This document shows, piece by piece, positions 1-7,172 of a DNA stretch of 64,000 nucleotides. The notes under the pieces are model-generated. The model was not told where the DNA came from. It was given only the letters and a program-made list of their open reading frames with translations, and searched no databases. The position numbers were made by a program, and so were the translations under genes. Each line of letters begins with the position of its first letter. Within the stretch, counting starts at the first letter, position 1. The stretch comes from Roseateles terrae (GTDB lineage Bacteria > Pseudomonadota > Gammaproteobacteria > Burkholderiales > Burkholderiaceae_C): contig NZ_JACHXO010000007.1 in the NCBI RefSeq assembly GCF_014192155.1, positions 124,001 through 188,000 on the forward strand. The letters are read 5' to 3'.

Positions 1-700
1 CGTCGTCCATCAGTGAGGCGTACAGCGGCAAGGCGGGCAGCAGGTCGGCCAGATCGCGACGCCATGTCGGGCCGACGCCCGGGGCATCACCCCGCTCCGG
101 CAGAAAACGTCCCCCCAGCCCGCGCCAGAACGGCGATCGGCCCTGGGCGTCCCGGTAGCCCTGCAGTTCCACAAACAATGGGCGGGAAGGCGCTGACGTG
201 CGCGTGCCCACGCCCGCGCCCGCACCAGTCGCCGCGTCGCCGCCTTCCGCGGCGCCGCTCACGACCGATGCCTGCTCCGCCACGATTGCCTTCAGCAGAT
301 GCGCCAGTTTCAGCGCCCCCTCCTGCGCCTGCGGGTCCACCGCCAGGTCGGTGATCTCGATCGCATCACACAGGTCGTTGCCCATCAGCAGGATCTGCTG
401 CGGGTTGTAGAGCGGCAACTCATCGCTGACGTGCACCAGCTTGCCGACACGGAAGTGAAAACGCAGGGCATCACTCGCGGCGCCGGCCTGCGCGGGCGGC
501 AGTGTGTCCGACGGTAGCGGCGGCACGATGCGCGCACAGGCCAGCGGCCGGTCCTGTGCCGTATCCAGCAGCACCCGCAGCGAATGCCCCGGCGGCAGGG
601 CCGGGACCACTGGCTCGCCCAGCTGGTTCATCCACTCCGCCATCACGGCCCGCCAGGACGACGGCCAGGCCGCCAGGCTGTCCACGCGTTCAAGCCTCAT
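1..700 (-). CDS. Second, divergent arginine N-succinyltransferase-family protein (3' end beyond window)
   Basis: The frame opens with ATG at 698-700, preceded by an AGGAGG Shine-Dalgarno sequence, and is still open at base 1. The protein begins MRLERVDSLAAW. It has AstA-like stretches: a VGKLVHVSDELPLYNPQ segment, GNDLCDAIEITDL (compare the family's GNDL..T.ELTSL) and a GRSPFWRGLGGRFL segment matching the family's G.SPFW..LGR.FF. The N-terminal part is shorter and more divergent than in the adjacent canonical AstA. A linker rich in Ala, Gly and Thr (about bases 190-268) interrupts the fold. It overlaps the upstream astA-like gene by 11 bp, so the two are translationally coupled. Pseudomonas and Burkholderia carry two AstA-family subunits, AruF and AruG; this is probably the second, but it could be a decaying paralogue. 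The 3' end is not visible. Confidence 0.72.
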   Translation of the reverse strand, partial: MRLERVDSLAAWPSSWRAVMAEWMNQLGEPVVPALPPGHSLRVLLDTAQDRPLACARIVPPLPSDTLPPAQAGAASDALRFHFRVGKLVHVSDELPLYNPQQILLMGNDLCDAIEITDLAVDPQAQEGALKLAHLLKAIVAEQASVVSGAAEGGDAATGAGAGVGTRTSAPSRPLFVELQGYRDAQGRSPFWRGLGGRFLPERGDAPGVGPTWRRDLADLLPALPLYASLMDD

Positions 701-1769
701 CACCGTCCTCCTGTCCACCACGGTCCAGGCGCAGCGGCGCCACATCGATCCGGTCGCCCGCATGGACTGCCAATCGCCGTGCGGCCTCGTGGTCCACCGA
801 CAGCGACGCACCGTCAGAGGCCACACGCCCCAGGCAGGCGCGAAACCGCCCGCGATCACCCGCCACCATCAGGTGCCAGGCGCCATGCGCTTCATCGCGC
901 ACGGCGCTGCCAGGACCTGCGCCCTGTGTCACCAGACTCCGCGCCGCCCGCACCGTCCCGATCTGATCCAGATGCGCCACCACGGTCGGGCCGGCATCAA
1001 ACACATCGACGTAGATGTCCGCCTCAAATCCCTCACGGAACAGGATCTCGAAGGGCAGTTGCCCCACCGGATGCAGCTGGCCGATGCTCATCTGCGCCGT
1101 TGGCGGCAAGAGGCCCACATAGACCGGTGTGCGCGGCATCAGGTCCGCTATCAGCGAACGACTGCGGCCCTCACTGATCCGCTCCGCCTCCGGATAGCCC
1201 ATCTTGAAGAATCGCTCCCCCACCGCCGACCAGAACGGCGAATGCCCCTGGGAATCAGACATCCCCGGCATCTCCGCCGCGACGCGCGCGCCGGGAAAGC
1301 GGTCGGCAAAGCGCCGGATGAACAACAGCCGCGCCCGCGACAGCAGCTCCGGCGCCACCGTGTCTTCAAACTCCGGCTCGATGAAAAAGGAGGTCAGCAG
1401 CGTTGAACCGGTGAGGTCATGGCACAGATGCAGCGTGTGCATCCGCCGGTTCACCTGCAGGCCCTTGGAGGCGTGCGCCATGAACTCGTTGCGATAGCTG
1501 TAGAACCGCTCCCGGAAGCCCGCACTCGCCGCGATCCCGCTGCAGCCGATCACCCGTCCCTGCCACTCCAGCAGGAAGAGATAGGACTCTTCGCCACTGG
1601 CCACGTCCTCCGACAGGAAGGACTGCTCGGCCAGTTCCAGCCGTCGCAGCAATCGCTCCGGGTTCTTCGGCAGCGAGCCGATGCCATGCACGCTGGAGGC
1701 GGCAATCCGCTCCAGCGCGGGCAGGTCCGCCACGCCCGCCGGGCGCAGCAACAGGTCTTGCGGATTCAT
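690..1769 (-). CDS. astA: Arginine N-succinyltransferase (AstA/AruF type)
   Basis: Transfers succinyl from succinyl-CoA to the alpha-amino group of arginine, the first step of the arginine succinyltransferase (AST) catabolic route in the cytoplasm. The 359 residues cover the family's usual length of about 340. Visible family features are an N-terminal GNAT-like part (PAGVADLPALERIA), GFRERFYSYRNE, LCHDLTGSTLLTSFFIEP, GHSPFWSAVGERFF and a late LPFEILFREGFE segment. The start ATG has an AGGAGAGG Shine-Dalgarno sequence and overlaps the upstream regulator's stop codon (ATGA). The downstream AstA-like gene overlaps it by 11 bp. Sitting in the same transcription unit as a cyanophycinase, it probably handles arginine released from that polymer. 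Whether it works alone or as one subunit of a heteromer cannot be told from sequence. Confidence 0.9.
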   Translation of the reverse strand: MNPQDLLLRPAGVADLPALERIAASSVHGIGSLPKNPERLLRRLELAEQSFLSEDVASGEESYLFLLEWQGRVIGCSGIAASAGFRERFYSYRNEFMAHASKGLQVNRRMHTLHLCHDLTGSTLLTSFFIEPEFEDTVAPELLSRARLLFIRRFADRFPGARVAAEMPGMSDSQGHSPFWSAVGERFFKMGYPEAERISEGRSRSLIADLMPRTPVYVGLLPPTAQMSIGQLHPVGQLPFEILFREGFEADIYVDVFDAGPTVVAHLDQIGTVRAARSLVTQGAGPGSAVRDEAHGAWHLMVAGDRGRFRACLGRVASDGASLSVDHEAARRLAVHAGDRIDVAPLRLDRGGQEDGDEA

Positions 1770-2911
1770 GAACCCTCTCCTGGATCACGGGGGGAGGCTT
1801 CGGACGGGCCGGTGGGCGAGCGTTCCTCGCGCGGCGTGCGGCCGAAACGGGCCTTGTAGGCATTGGAAAAATGCGGTCCCGACGAGAAGCCGCAGCTCAG
1901 TCCCACCTGCAGGATGGACTGGCCGCTCTGCAGCAGCAACCGGCGTGCGCGCTGCAGCCGAAGCTCCAGGTAGTGGCGGGACGGCAGCGTGTCGAGATGG
2001 CGCTTGAAGAGGCGCTCCAGCTGTCGCCGGGAGACGCCGCACAGCCGGGCCACATCTTCGGTCGGCAGGGGCTCGCCGAGATTGGCTTCCATCAGAGCCA
2101 GCGCCTCCCGCAGCTTCGGGCTCGCCGTCTGGCTGAGGCGATTGGGACGCGGCTGGGGATCGTCCCCGGGGCGGCCCTGGGTGAGACCCAGCAGCGGGGC
2201 CAGGTCGGGCAGCAGGTGGTCGCCGTGATGCTCGCCGATCCATGCGAGCAGCGCGTCGAGCAGCGCGGTGCCGCTGGTGGCCGTGAAGATCGTGCCGCCC
2301 GGGCTGGCGGCCACCAGGGGGGTCACCACCGACGAGGCCACAGACACACCACTGCGAAGATGGAGCGAATCGCCGACACGCAGGTTCGGGCCCGTGTCGC
2401 CACCGGACGGCGCAACGCTCGCACTGGTCCACAGCTGGGTGGTCCACAGCACGTCCGGGTATTCGGCCTGCAACGCCTCCACGCTGCTCCACGGGCTCGC
2501 GGCGCGAAGGCCGTTCAGCAGCCCGGCCTGCGCCAGCAGTCCGACCGCACTGCCGCTGGCGCACAGGCTGCAGCCGCTGCGCACCAGTGAGCGCAACGCA
2601 TCGATGACGGGGCCGTTCTGCTCAGAGGCCAGGTCAGCGCCATCGAAACCGATGTCGATGTGAGCCTCCTGCCCCACCAGCACCATCAGGCCCCAAGGCT
2701 GCTCCGGCCGGAGGACCTGGGTCTCCACCCGCAGGCCCGCGCTGCCGCTGACCGGCCCGCCGGTCAAGGACACCACGCGCGGTGCGAGCAGATACGGCTG
2801 GTCCAGCAGATCGGCCACCGCCTGCAGGGTGGACACCGCAGCGCCCAGCGCCAATGCCGAAAACCCTGGCAAGGCCAGGGCACCGGTCGGGGCATAGCGG
2901 GTGTCACTCAT
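1766..2911 (-). CDS. GlxA/ArgR-type transcriptional regulator (DJ-1-like domain plus AraC HTH)
   Basis: 381 residues from ATG 2911; a GTG at 2935 would add eight residues. The N-terminal about 200 residues resemble the DJ-1/PfpI amidotransferase-like domain of GlxA-type regulators, including a CSLCASGSAVGLLAQAGLL segment. Residues from about 265 form a standard AraC DNA-binding domain (LPTEDVARLCGVSRRQLERL; then the second helix-turn-helix region ending SCGFSSGPHFSNAYKARFG). The Pseudomonas aeruginosa arginine regulator ArgR has this same architecture and controls the aru (AST) genes. Lying directly upstream of and overlapping astA, this is a plausible arginine-responsive activator of the whole operon. 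That role is inference from architecture and position. It has extra loop sequence around residues 165-200. Confidence 0.8.
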   Translation of the reverse strand: MSDTRYAPTGALALPGFSALALGAAVSTLQAVADLLDQPYLLAPRVVSLTGGPVSGSAGLRVETQVLRPEQPWGLMVLVGQEAHIDIGFDGADLASEQNGPVIDALRSLVRSGCSLCASGSAVGLLAQAGLLNGLRAASPWSSVEALQAEYPDVLWTTQLWTSASVAPSGGDTGPNLRVGDSLHLRSGVSVASSVVTPLVAASPGGTIFTATSGTALLDALLAWIGEHHGDHLLPDLAPLLGLTQGRPGDDPQPRPNRLSQTASPKLREALALMEANLGEPLPTEDVARLCGVSRRQLERLFKRHLDTLPSRHYLELRLQRARRLLLQSGQSILQVGLSCGFSSGPHFSNAYKARFGRTPREERSPTGPSEASPRDPGEGS

Positions 2912-2953
2912 GGGCAGCGGCAGGAATCGCCGCACTGTAGCGCGGCTCCACCG

Positions 2954-4450
2954 TCACCACCCCACCCATTGCGGTGCCAGCACCGGAATGGCGAGCATCA
3001 CCAGCGCCAGCACCACAAACGCCACCTGCAGGGGCAGCATCCAGCGCACCCAGCGGCCAAATGGAATGCGGGCCAGGCTGAGCACGCCGACGGTGATGCC
3101 CGAGGTCGGAATGATGGGCGTGGTCAGTTCGCCGAACTGGAAGGCCAGGATGGCGCTCTGGCGACTGACATTCACCAGATCGCTCAGCGGTGCCATCACC
3201 GGCATCGTCAGCGCCGCCTGTCCGGTGCCGCTGTGGATGAAGAAGTTGATGACCGACTGGATGCCAAACATCTTGTAGAGCGCCAGCGTGGCATGCTCGG
3301 ACGCCACCAGCGGTGCCAGGCTGTGCAGCAGGCTGTCGATGATCTGCGCGTCCCGCATCAGCACCACCGTGCCCTTGGCCAGCGCGATGATCAATGCCGT
3401 GCCGGCCAGGTCCTTGGCGCCCGCCAGAAAGTGCTGCACCCATAACCCGGCGCCCATGCGCGCCAGCACGCCCACCAGAATCGCCATCGCCAGGAAGACG
3501 GCGGCGATCTCTTCGATGTACCAGCCGTACTTCACCACGCCCACCATCATCGTCACCAGCGTGCCGGCAAAGGCCAGCAGCACCAGACGCTGACGGGTCT
3601 GGATGCCGGTGAACTCCCGCATGGCGGCGAGGTCCAGGTCGGCGCGGCGGCGTTGATCGTCTTGGAAACAGGCGCTGATTTCGGGTTGCCGACGGATGCG
3701 GGCCGCATGCCACATCAGAAAGGCAATGGTCACCGCCGTGAACACCAGCCAGCAGACGAAGCGGTAGCCCAGGCCCGAGAACAGCGGCAGCCCGGCCAGG
3801 CCCTGGGCCACCCCGACGTTGAAGGGATTGAGGAAGGCGGTGGCAAAACCGACCTGGGAGCCCACAAACGGAATCGCCACGCCGATGAAGGTGTCATAAC
3901 GCAGTGCCAGGGCCAGCGGCACAAAGATCAGCACAAAGGGAATCGCCTCCTCCGCCATCCCGAAGGTCGCGCCGCCCAGCGAGAACAGCAGCACAAAGCC
4001 GGGAATCAGGAGCGTGCGCACCAGCGCCGACCGCTCATGCGCCTTGGCCACCGATTTGATCAGCGCATCGATCGCCTGCGTGGCCTGCAGCACCGCAAAG
4101 GCGCCGCCGACGATCAGCACAAAGCCGATGATCAGTCCGGCCTCGACGAAGCCTTTGATCGGTGCCATCAGCACCGCAGCCGGCCCCTGCGGATGGCTCG
4201 GCACTGGCTGATAGGACGTGGGGTCGATCACCGGTTTGCCCTCCACCATCACCGTGGCGTACTTGCCGCCCGGCACGAACCAGGTGAGCACGGCGATCAG
4301 CACCAGCAGGCCGAAGATCAGCACGAAGGTGTTGGGCAGCTTCAGCCGAAAGCGGGGGGAAGCGGCGACTTCGGCCACCTCGGCCGCTGGGGCTGCATGG
4401 GCCGCCTGGGCTGCATGGGCCGGCGCGGGCGGCAAGGACGTGATGCTCAT
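2954..4450 (-). CDS. YfcC/ArcD-like inner-membrane transporter (C4-dicarboxylate/basic amino acid carrier superfamily)
   Basis: 498 residues with about 11-12 hydrophobic segments. After a 40-residue Ala/Pro-rich cytoplasmic N-terminus comes LPNTFVLIFGLLVLIAVLTW and an extracytoplasmic loop (VPGGKY...) characteristic of YfcC proteins. GMAEEAIPFVLIFVPLALAL and FIHSGTGQAALTMPVMAPLSDL are family signature regions. Substrates of YfcC members are poorly defined; relatives carry dicarboxylates, arginine/ornithine or peptides. The gene sits 9 bp downstream of an M14 hydrolase and 42 bp upstream of the ArgR-like gene, inside an operon for a secreted cyanophycinase. Import of beta-aspartyl-arginine or free arginine is the simplest role by context, but nothing in the sequence proves it. 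Confidence 0.85.
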   Translation of the reverse strand: MSITSLPPAPAHAAQAAHAAPAAEVAEVAASPRFRLKLPNTFVLIFGLLVLIAVLTWFVPGGKYATVMVEGKPVIDPTSYQPVPSHPQGPAAVLMAPIKGFVEAGLIIGFVLIVGGAFAVLQATQAIDALIKSVAKAHERSALVRTLLIPGFVLLFSLGGATFGMAEEAIPFVLIFVPLALALRYDTFIGVAIPFVGSQVGFATAFLNPFNVGVAQGLAGLPLFSGLGYRFVCWLVFTAVTIAFLMWHAARIRRQPEISACFQDDQRRRADLDLAAMREFTGIQTRQRLVLLAFAGTLVTMMVGVVKYGWYIEEIAAVFLAMAILVGVLARMGAGLWVQHFLAGAKDLAGTALIIALAKGTVVLMRDAQIIDSLLHSLAPLVASEHATLALYKMFGIQSVINFFIHSGTGQAALTMPVMAPLSDLVNVSRQSAILAFQFGELTTPIIPTSGITVGVLSLARIPFGRWVRWMLPLQVAFVVLALVMLAIPVLAPQWVGW

Positions 4451-4459
4451 GGGGAACTC

Positions 4460-5578
4460 TCAGGGAGACAGCAAAGGACCGGCGCGATAAGGCACCGGGC
4501 CGGCGACCTTGGCCAGCCGCATGCCGCGGGTGACCCAGCGGCGGGAGATGCGGGCGAACAGCACGCCGTCCACCTCGGCCCGCACCGGCACCCGCAGGCG
4601 ACTGGCCGGGTCGACGATTTCGGCGATGCAGTCGCCCGTGCTGACCCGCTCGCCCAGCTGGCGCAAGAAGACGAGCACACCACTGTCCGGCGCCACCAGC
4701 GGCTGCACACCGGCCAGCGGCGTGGCGACGCATCGGGTGGCCGGCAGGGTCGGCGGCGGACCGGCAATGTGGCCGGTGTCCTGCAGGAACTCGATCAGTC
4801 CGCGCGCGTCATGCACCGCCAGCGCGTCGTCCACATCGGTCTCGCCCCGCAGCTCGACCGTCGCGGCAAAGCAGCCGGTCGTCAGCGGATGCTGCGAGCC
4901 CCAGCGGTCTGCCAGCTCCCACCAGTGGCGGGACAGCGATTCATCGAAGGGATCGTCCCCTGAGCATTCACACAGCAGCAGCGCCTGCGCACCGAGCCGC
5001 TGCGCCAGCAGCCGGGCGGTGGACGCCTGCGGCGTGCCGGCGTAGACATGCAGACAGGCTTGATGATCGCAATGCAGGTCCAGCGCGATGTCAGCATCGA
5101 TGGCCAGTGACTGCAGCAGCTGCTTCAGCGCGTCGGTGTCGGTCTGGGGGTCCATCTCCGCCAGCAGTCGCCGCGCGGCGTCCCGCACATGCGCCGTGTT
5201 GGCGGCGGCGTCCGGCCCCAGCAGCGGCTCGACCCGTTCGGCGATGCGCGCGGTCAGGTGCTGGAACTGCCGGTTGAAGTTGATGCCGGAGGCCTGATCG
5301 AAGCGCCCATGGTGGGTGCCATGCAGCGACTGCGACAGACCAATCGGGTTGGCCATCGGCACCAGCACGATTTCTCCGGCGATGGCGCCGCTGTCTTCCA
5401 GGTCCTGCAGCAGCCCCTGCAGATGATGCGCCACCAGCATCGCCGGGACTTCGTCCGCATGCAGCGAGGCCTGCAGATAGACCTTCCGTCCGCTCAGCCG
5501 CTGACCGAAGTGCAGGCTGGTGACCACGCGCCGCGTGCCTCGCGACGATCCCGCGATGTCATGTTCACGGACTTCCAT
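4460..5578 (-). CDS. M14-family zinc hydrolase (succinylglutamate desuccinylase/aspartoacylase type), candidate beta-Asp-Arg hydrolase
   Basis: 372 residues. The zinc site is visible as SLHADE (His40, Glu43) and DLHCD (His169). GINFNRQF (about 98-105) is the substrate-contact segment, and Glu242 in TVELRGE is a likely catalytic glutamate. A C-terminal domain (about 275-372: GVQPLVAPDSGVLVF, LGERVSTGDCIAEIVDP) has the biotinyl/lipoyl-like beta-sandwich seen in some aspartoacylase-like proteins. The family cleaves N-acyl or aspartyl amide bonds. AstE of the AST pathway belongs here, but this gene sits 2 bp after a cyanophycinase rather than among astD/astB. From memory, M14-type enzymes (CphZ) specific for the cyanophycin dipeptide beta-Asp-Arg have been described; that activity fits this position. 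AstE or another aspartoacylase-like activity remains possible. Confidence 0.82.
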   Translation of the reverse strand: MEVREHDIAGSSRGTRRVVTSLHFGQRLSGRKVYLQASLHADEVPAMLVAHHLQGLLQDLEDSGAIAGEIVLVPMANPIGLSQSLHGTHHGRFDQASGINFNRQFQHLTARIAERVEPLLGPDAAANTAHVRDAARRLLAEMDPQTDTDALKQLLQSLAIDADIALDLHCDHQACLHVYAGTPQASTARLLAQRLGAQALLLCECSGDDPFDESLSRHWWELADRWGSQHPLTTGCFAATVELRGETDVDDALAVHDARGLIEFLQDTGHIAGPPPTLPATRCVATPLAGVQPLVAPDSGVLVFLRQLGERVSTGDCIAEIVDPASRLRVPVRAEVDGVLFARISRRWVTRGMRLAKVAGPVPYRAGPLLSP

Positions 5579-5580
5579 GC

Positions 5581-6906
5581 TCAGGGCCTCGGGCTGGGTG
5601 CGGAGGCCGGCGTGGGCGCGGTGACCCGGGTGTAGAGCGGACTCGCCACGCGTACCGGCGTGACGTCCAGGTGCACATTCACCACCGTGTAGTCCTCACC
5701 GCCGAACGCCCCGGTGAACCAGCCTCGCGTGTCCGGCCCCTTGTAGAGCCGGAATTCGAAACCGGGCTGGCTGCGCACCTCGCCCGAGGGCCCGAGACGC
5801 GCGGCCAGTCCGCGCAGTTCCTGCGCCGGACTGTCCAGCAGCTGTGCCATCGCATGCGCGATGGTGTTGTCGCCAAGGATGTCCGGATAGAACGGCTCGT
5901 CCTTGAAATACGGCTTGAAGTCGGAGGCCGATGGATCGATGGGGCTGCTGCTGCGCTTGGCCTCGGCGGCCGTCACGGCGCCGGTCTTGAGATCGATGCG
6001 GTCGCCGCGCTCCAGGTAACTCAGCCGCGCGTTCTGCAGATTGAAGGCACCGAGGGTGGCGTCACTGCTCGCCTGCCGCAGATCGACATACAGCGCGCCG
6101 CGCGCACCGATGATCTCCGCCTGATCCGCCTTGATGACGGCAGCGCTGTTCTCCTCCACGCCCAGGCCGATGCGGTAGCCTTGTGCCACCATCAGCGGCA
6201 GCATGCGGCCAATGCGGCCCCGCTTGAGGAAATGCTGGTCGATGAACAGGTCCGGTCCGACGAATCCCAGGCCCTGGTCGATTTCCAGACCGGGGCGAAG
6301 CTGGCCGTTCAATACGTCCATCACATCCTGCGCATCGCGGAACATCACCCGGCTCATGATGGCCGCCCCGGCACTGGTGCCCGCCACCACACCGCCCCGG
6401 CGGTAGACCGACCAGATGGCTTCCAGCATCGGCGTCGGCTGGCCCTTGGGTTGCAGCGTGCCGGTGATGTATTCCTGCGCGCCGCCGGAGAAGAACACGC
6501 CGCGCGCCTGGCTCACCTTCGCCAGCAGGACCGGATCCCGCAGGGCGGCGGCGAGCTTGTCAGCCGGCAATTGCGGTGAGATGGGCACCGCTTCGGCGCG
6601 CGCGCCCCGGCGGTTCAGCGCCTCGACGATCTGCGACGCCGCCCGCGTCGGATTGGCGGCTGCGGTGCCAAACACCACCAAGCGCGCCTGCGGCCCGCCG
6701 GCTTCGTCCACGATGCGCTGCCAGACCTTGTCATTGTCAAACCTGAGCGCGCCGCCGATGACCACGGCGGTCTGCGCCTGGGCCGCAGCGCCCGCGAGCA
6801 TCAGCATCCCGCTCAAGCCAAGGCTGAGACCGAGGCGTATGGCAGGTGAGATCCGCCGACGCGGCGCACGGAACGGAGAGCAGGAAGGAGGGCAAGTCGA
6901 ATGCAT
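5581..6906 (-). CDS. Secreted cyanophycinase (peptidase family S51)
   Basis: 441 residues. A long Arg-rich N-terminus and hydrophobic segment (LSLGLSGMLMLAG) ending AAQAQT indicate Sec export. The S51 core follows: ARGVFFSGGAQEYITG, the nucleophile elbow GTSAGA with Ser178, FIDQHFLKRGR with His225, and GVEENSAAVI with Glu251/252. The spacing matches the Ser-His-Glu arrangement of cyanophycinases. These enzymes cut multi-L-arginyl-poly-L-aspartate into beta-Asp-Arg dipeptides. Export signals and the lack of a cyanophycin synthetase gene in the window point to use of external polymer. It is first in a six-gene minus-strand operon. The C-terminal about 150 residues beyond the S51 core are typical of the extracellular CphE-like group. 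Isoaspartyl peptidase activity is the main alternative. Confidence 0.9.
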   Translation of the reverse strand: MHSTCPPSCSPFRAPRRRISPAIRLGLSLGLSGMLMLAGAAAQAQTAVVIGGALRFDNDKVWQRIVDEAGGPQARLVVFGTAAANPTRAASQIVEALNRRGARAEAVPISPQLPADKLAAALRDPVLLAKVSQARGVFFSGGAQEYITGTLQPKGQPTPMLEAIWSVYRRGGVVAGTSAGAAIMSRVMFRDAQDVMDVLNGQLRPGLEIDQGLGFVGPDLFIDQHFLKRGRIGRMLPLMVAQGYRIGLGVEENSAAVIKADQAEIIGARGALYVDLRQASSDATLGAFNLQNARLSYLERGDRIDLKTGAVTAAEAKRSSSPIDPSASDFKPYFKDEPFYPDILGDNTIAHAMAQLLDSPAQELRGLAARLGPSGEVRSQPGFEFRLYKGPDTRGWFTGAFGGEDYTVVNVHLDVTPVRVASPLYTRVTAPTPASAPSPRP

Positions 6907-6967
6907 GCCGTGATGGTGCCGTCACGGCGCCGGGCTGCAGACAGGGTTGCACCTGAGTGGTGGTTTG

Positions 6968-7058
6968 CTTGCAAGGCTTTGTCGCAATGCTGCAAGCCCG
7001 TGGTGCACGCAACTGCCCCGTCGACACACGGCTTGCAGCGAAGCGACGCCGTCTTGCA
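6968..7058. promoter_or_regulatory. Four CTTGCA/TGCAAG elements in a divergent promoter region
   Basis: The 266-bp divergent gap between the cyanophycinase and TonB receptor genes holds CTTGCAAG (a perfect palindrome, 6968-6975), TGCAAG (6991-6996), CTTGCA (7032-7037) and CTTGCA (7053-7058). Start-to-start distances are 23, 41 and 21 bp, close to two, four and two helical turns, so the copies would lie on roughly one face of the DNA. They may be operator half-sites for the ArgR-like regulator of the operon. No binding evidence exists. Confidence 0.4.
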
Positions 7059-7107
7059 TTGGAGCGACGGCCTCGCCAAAACCCGATGTCGTGCGGTGGA
7101 CACCGAC

Positions 7108-7118
7108 TTCTAGAGTGC
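7108..7118 (+). promoter_or_regulatory. Candidate -10 region of TonB receptor gene (TTCTAGAGTGC)
   Basis: TAGAGT at 7111-7116 lies 56 bp before the receptor ATG. The 11-bp core is repeated exactly upstream of the second TonB receptor gene (19068-19078, minus strand), and flanking bases also match (CAC.GA.TTCTAGAGTGC). No good -35 hexamer is seen, so an activator-dependent promoter is possible. Confidence 0.45.
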
Positions 7119-7172
7119 AGCACAAGGACGGCCCGGCGCCGACCTGAGCCTCCCCCAACTACCGAGTTTGTC

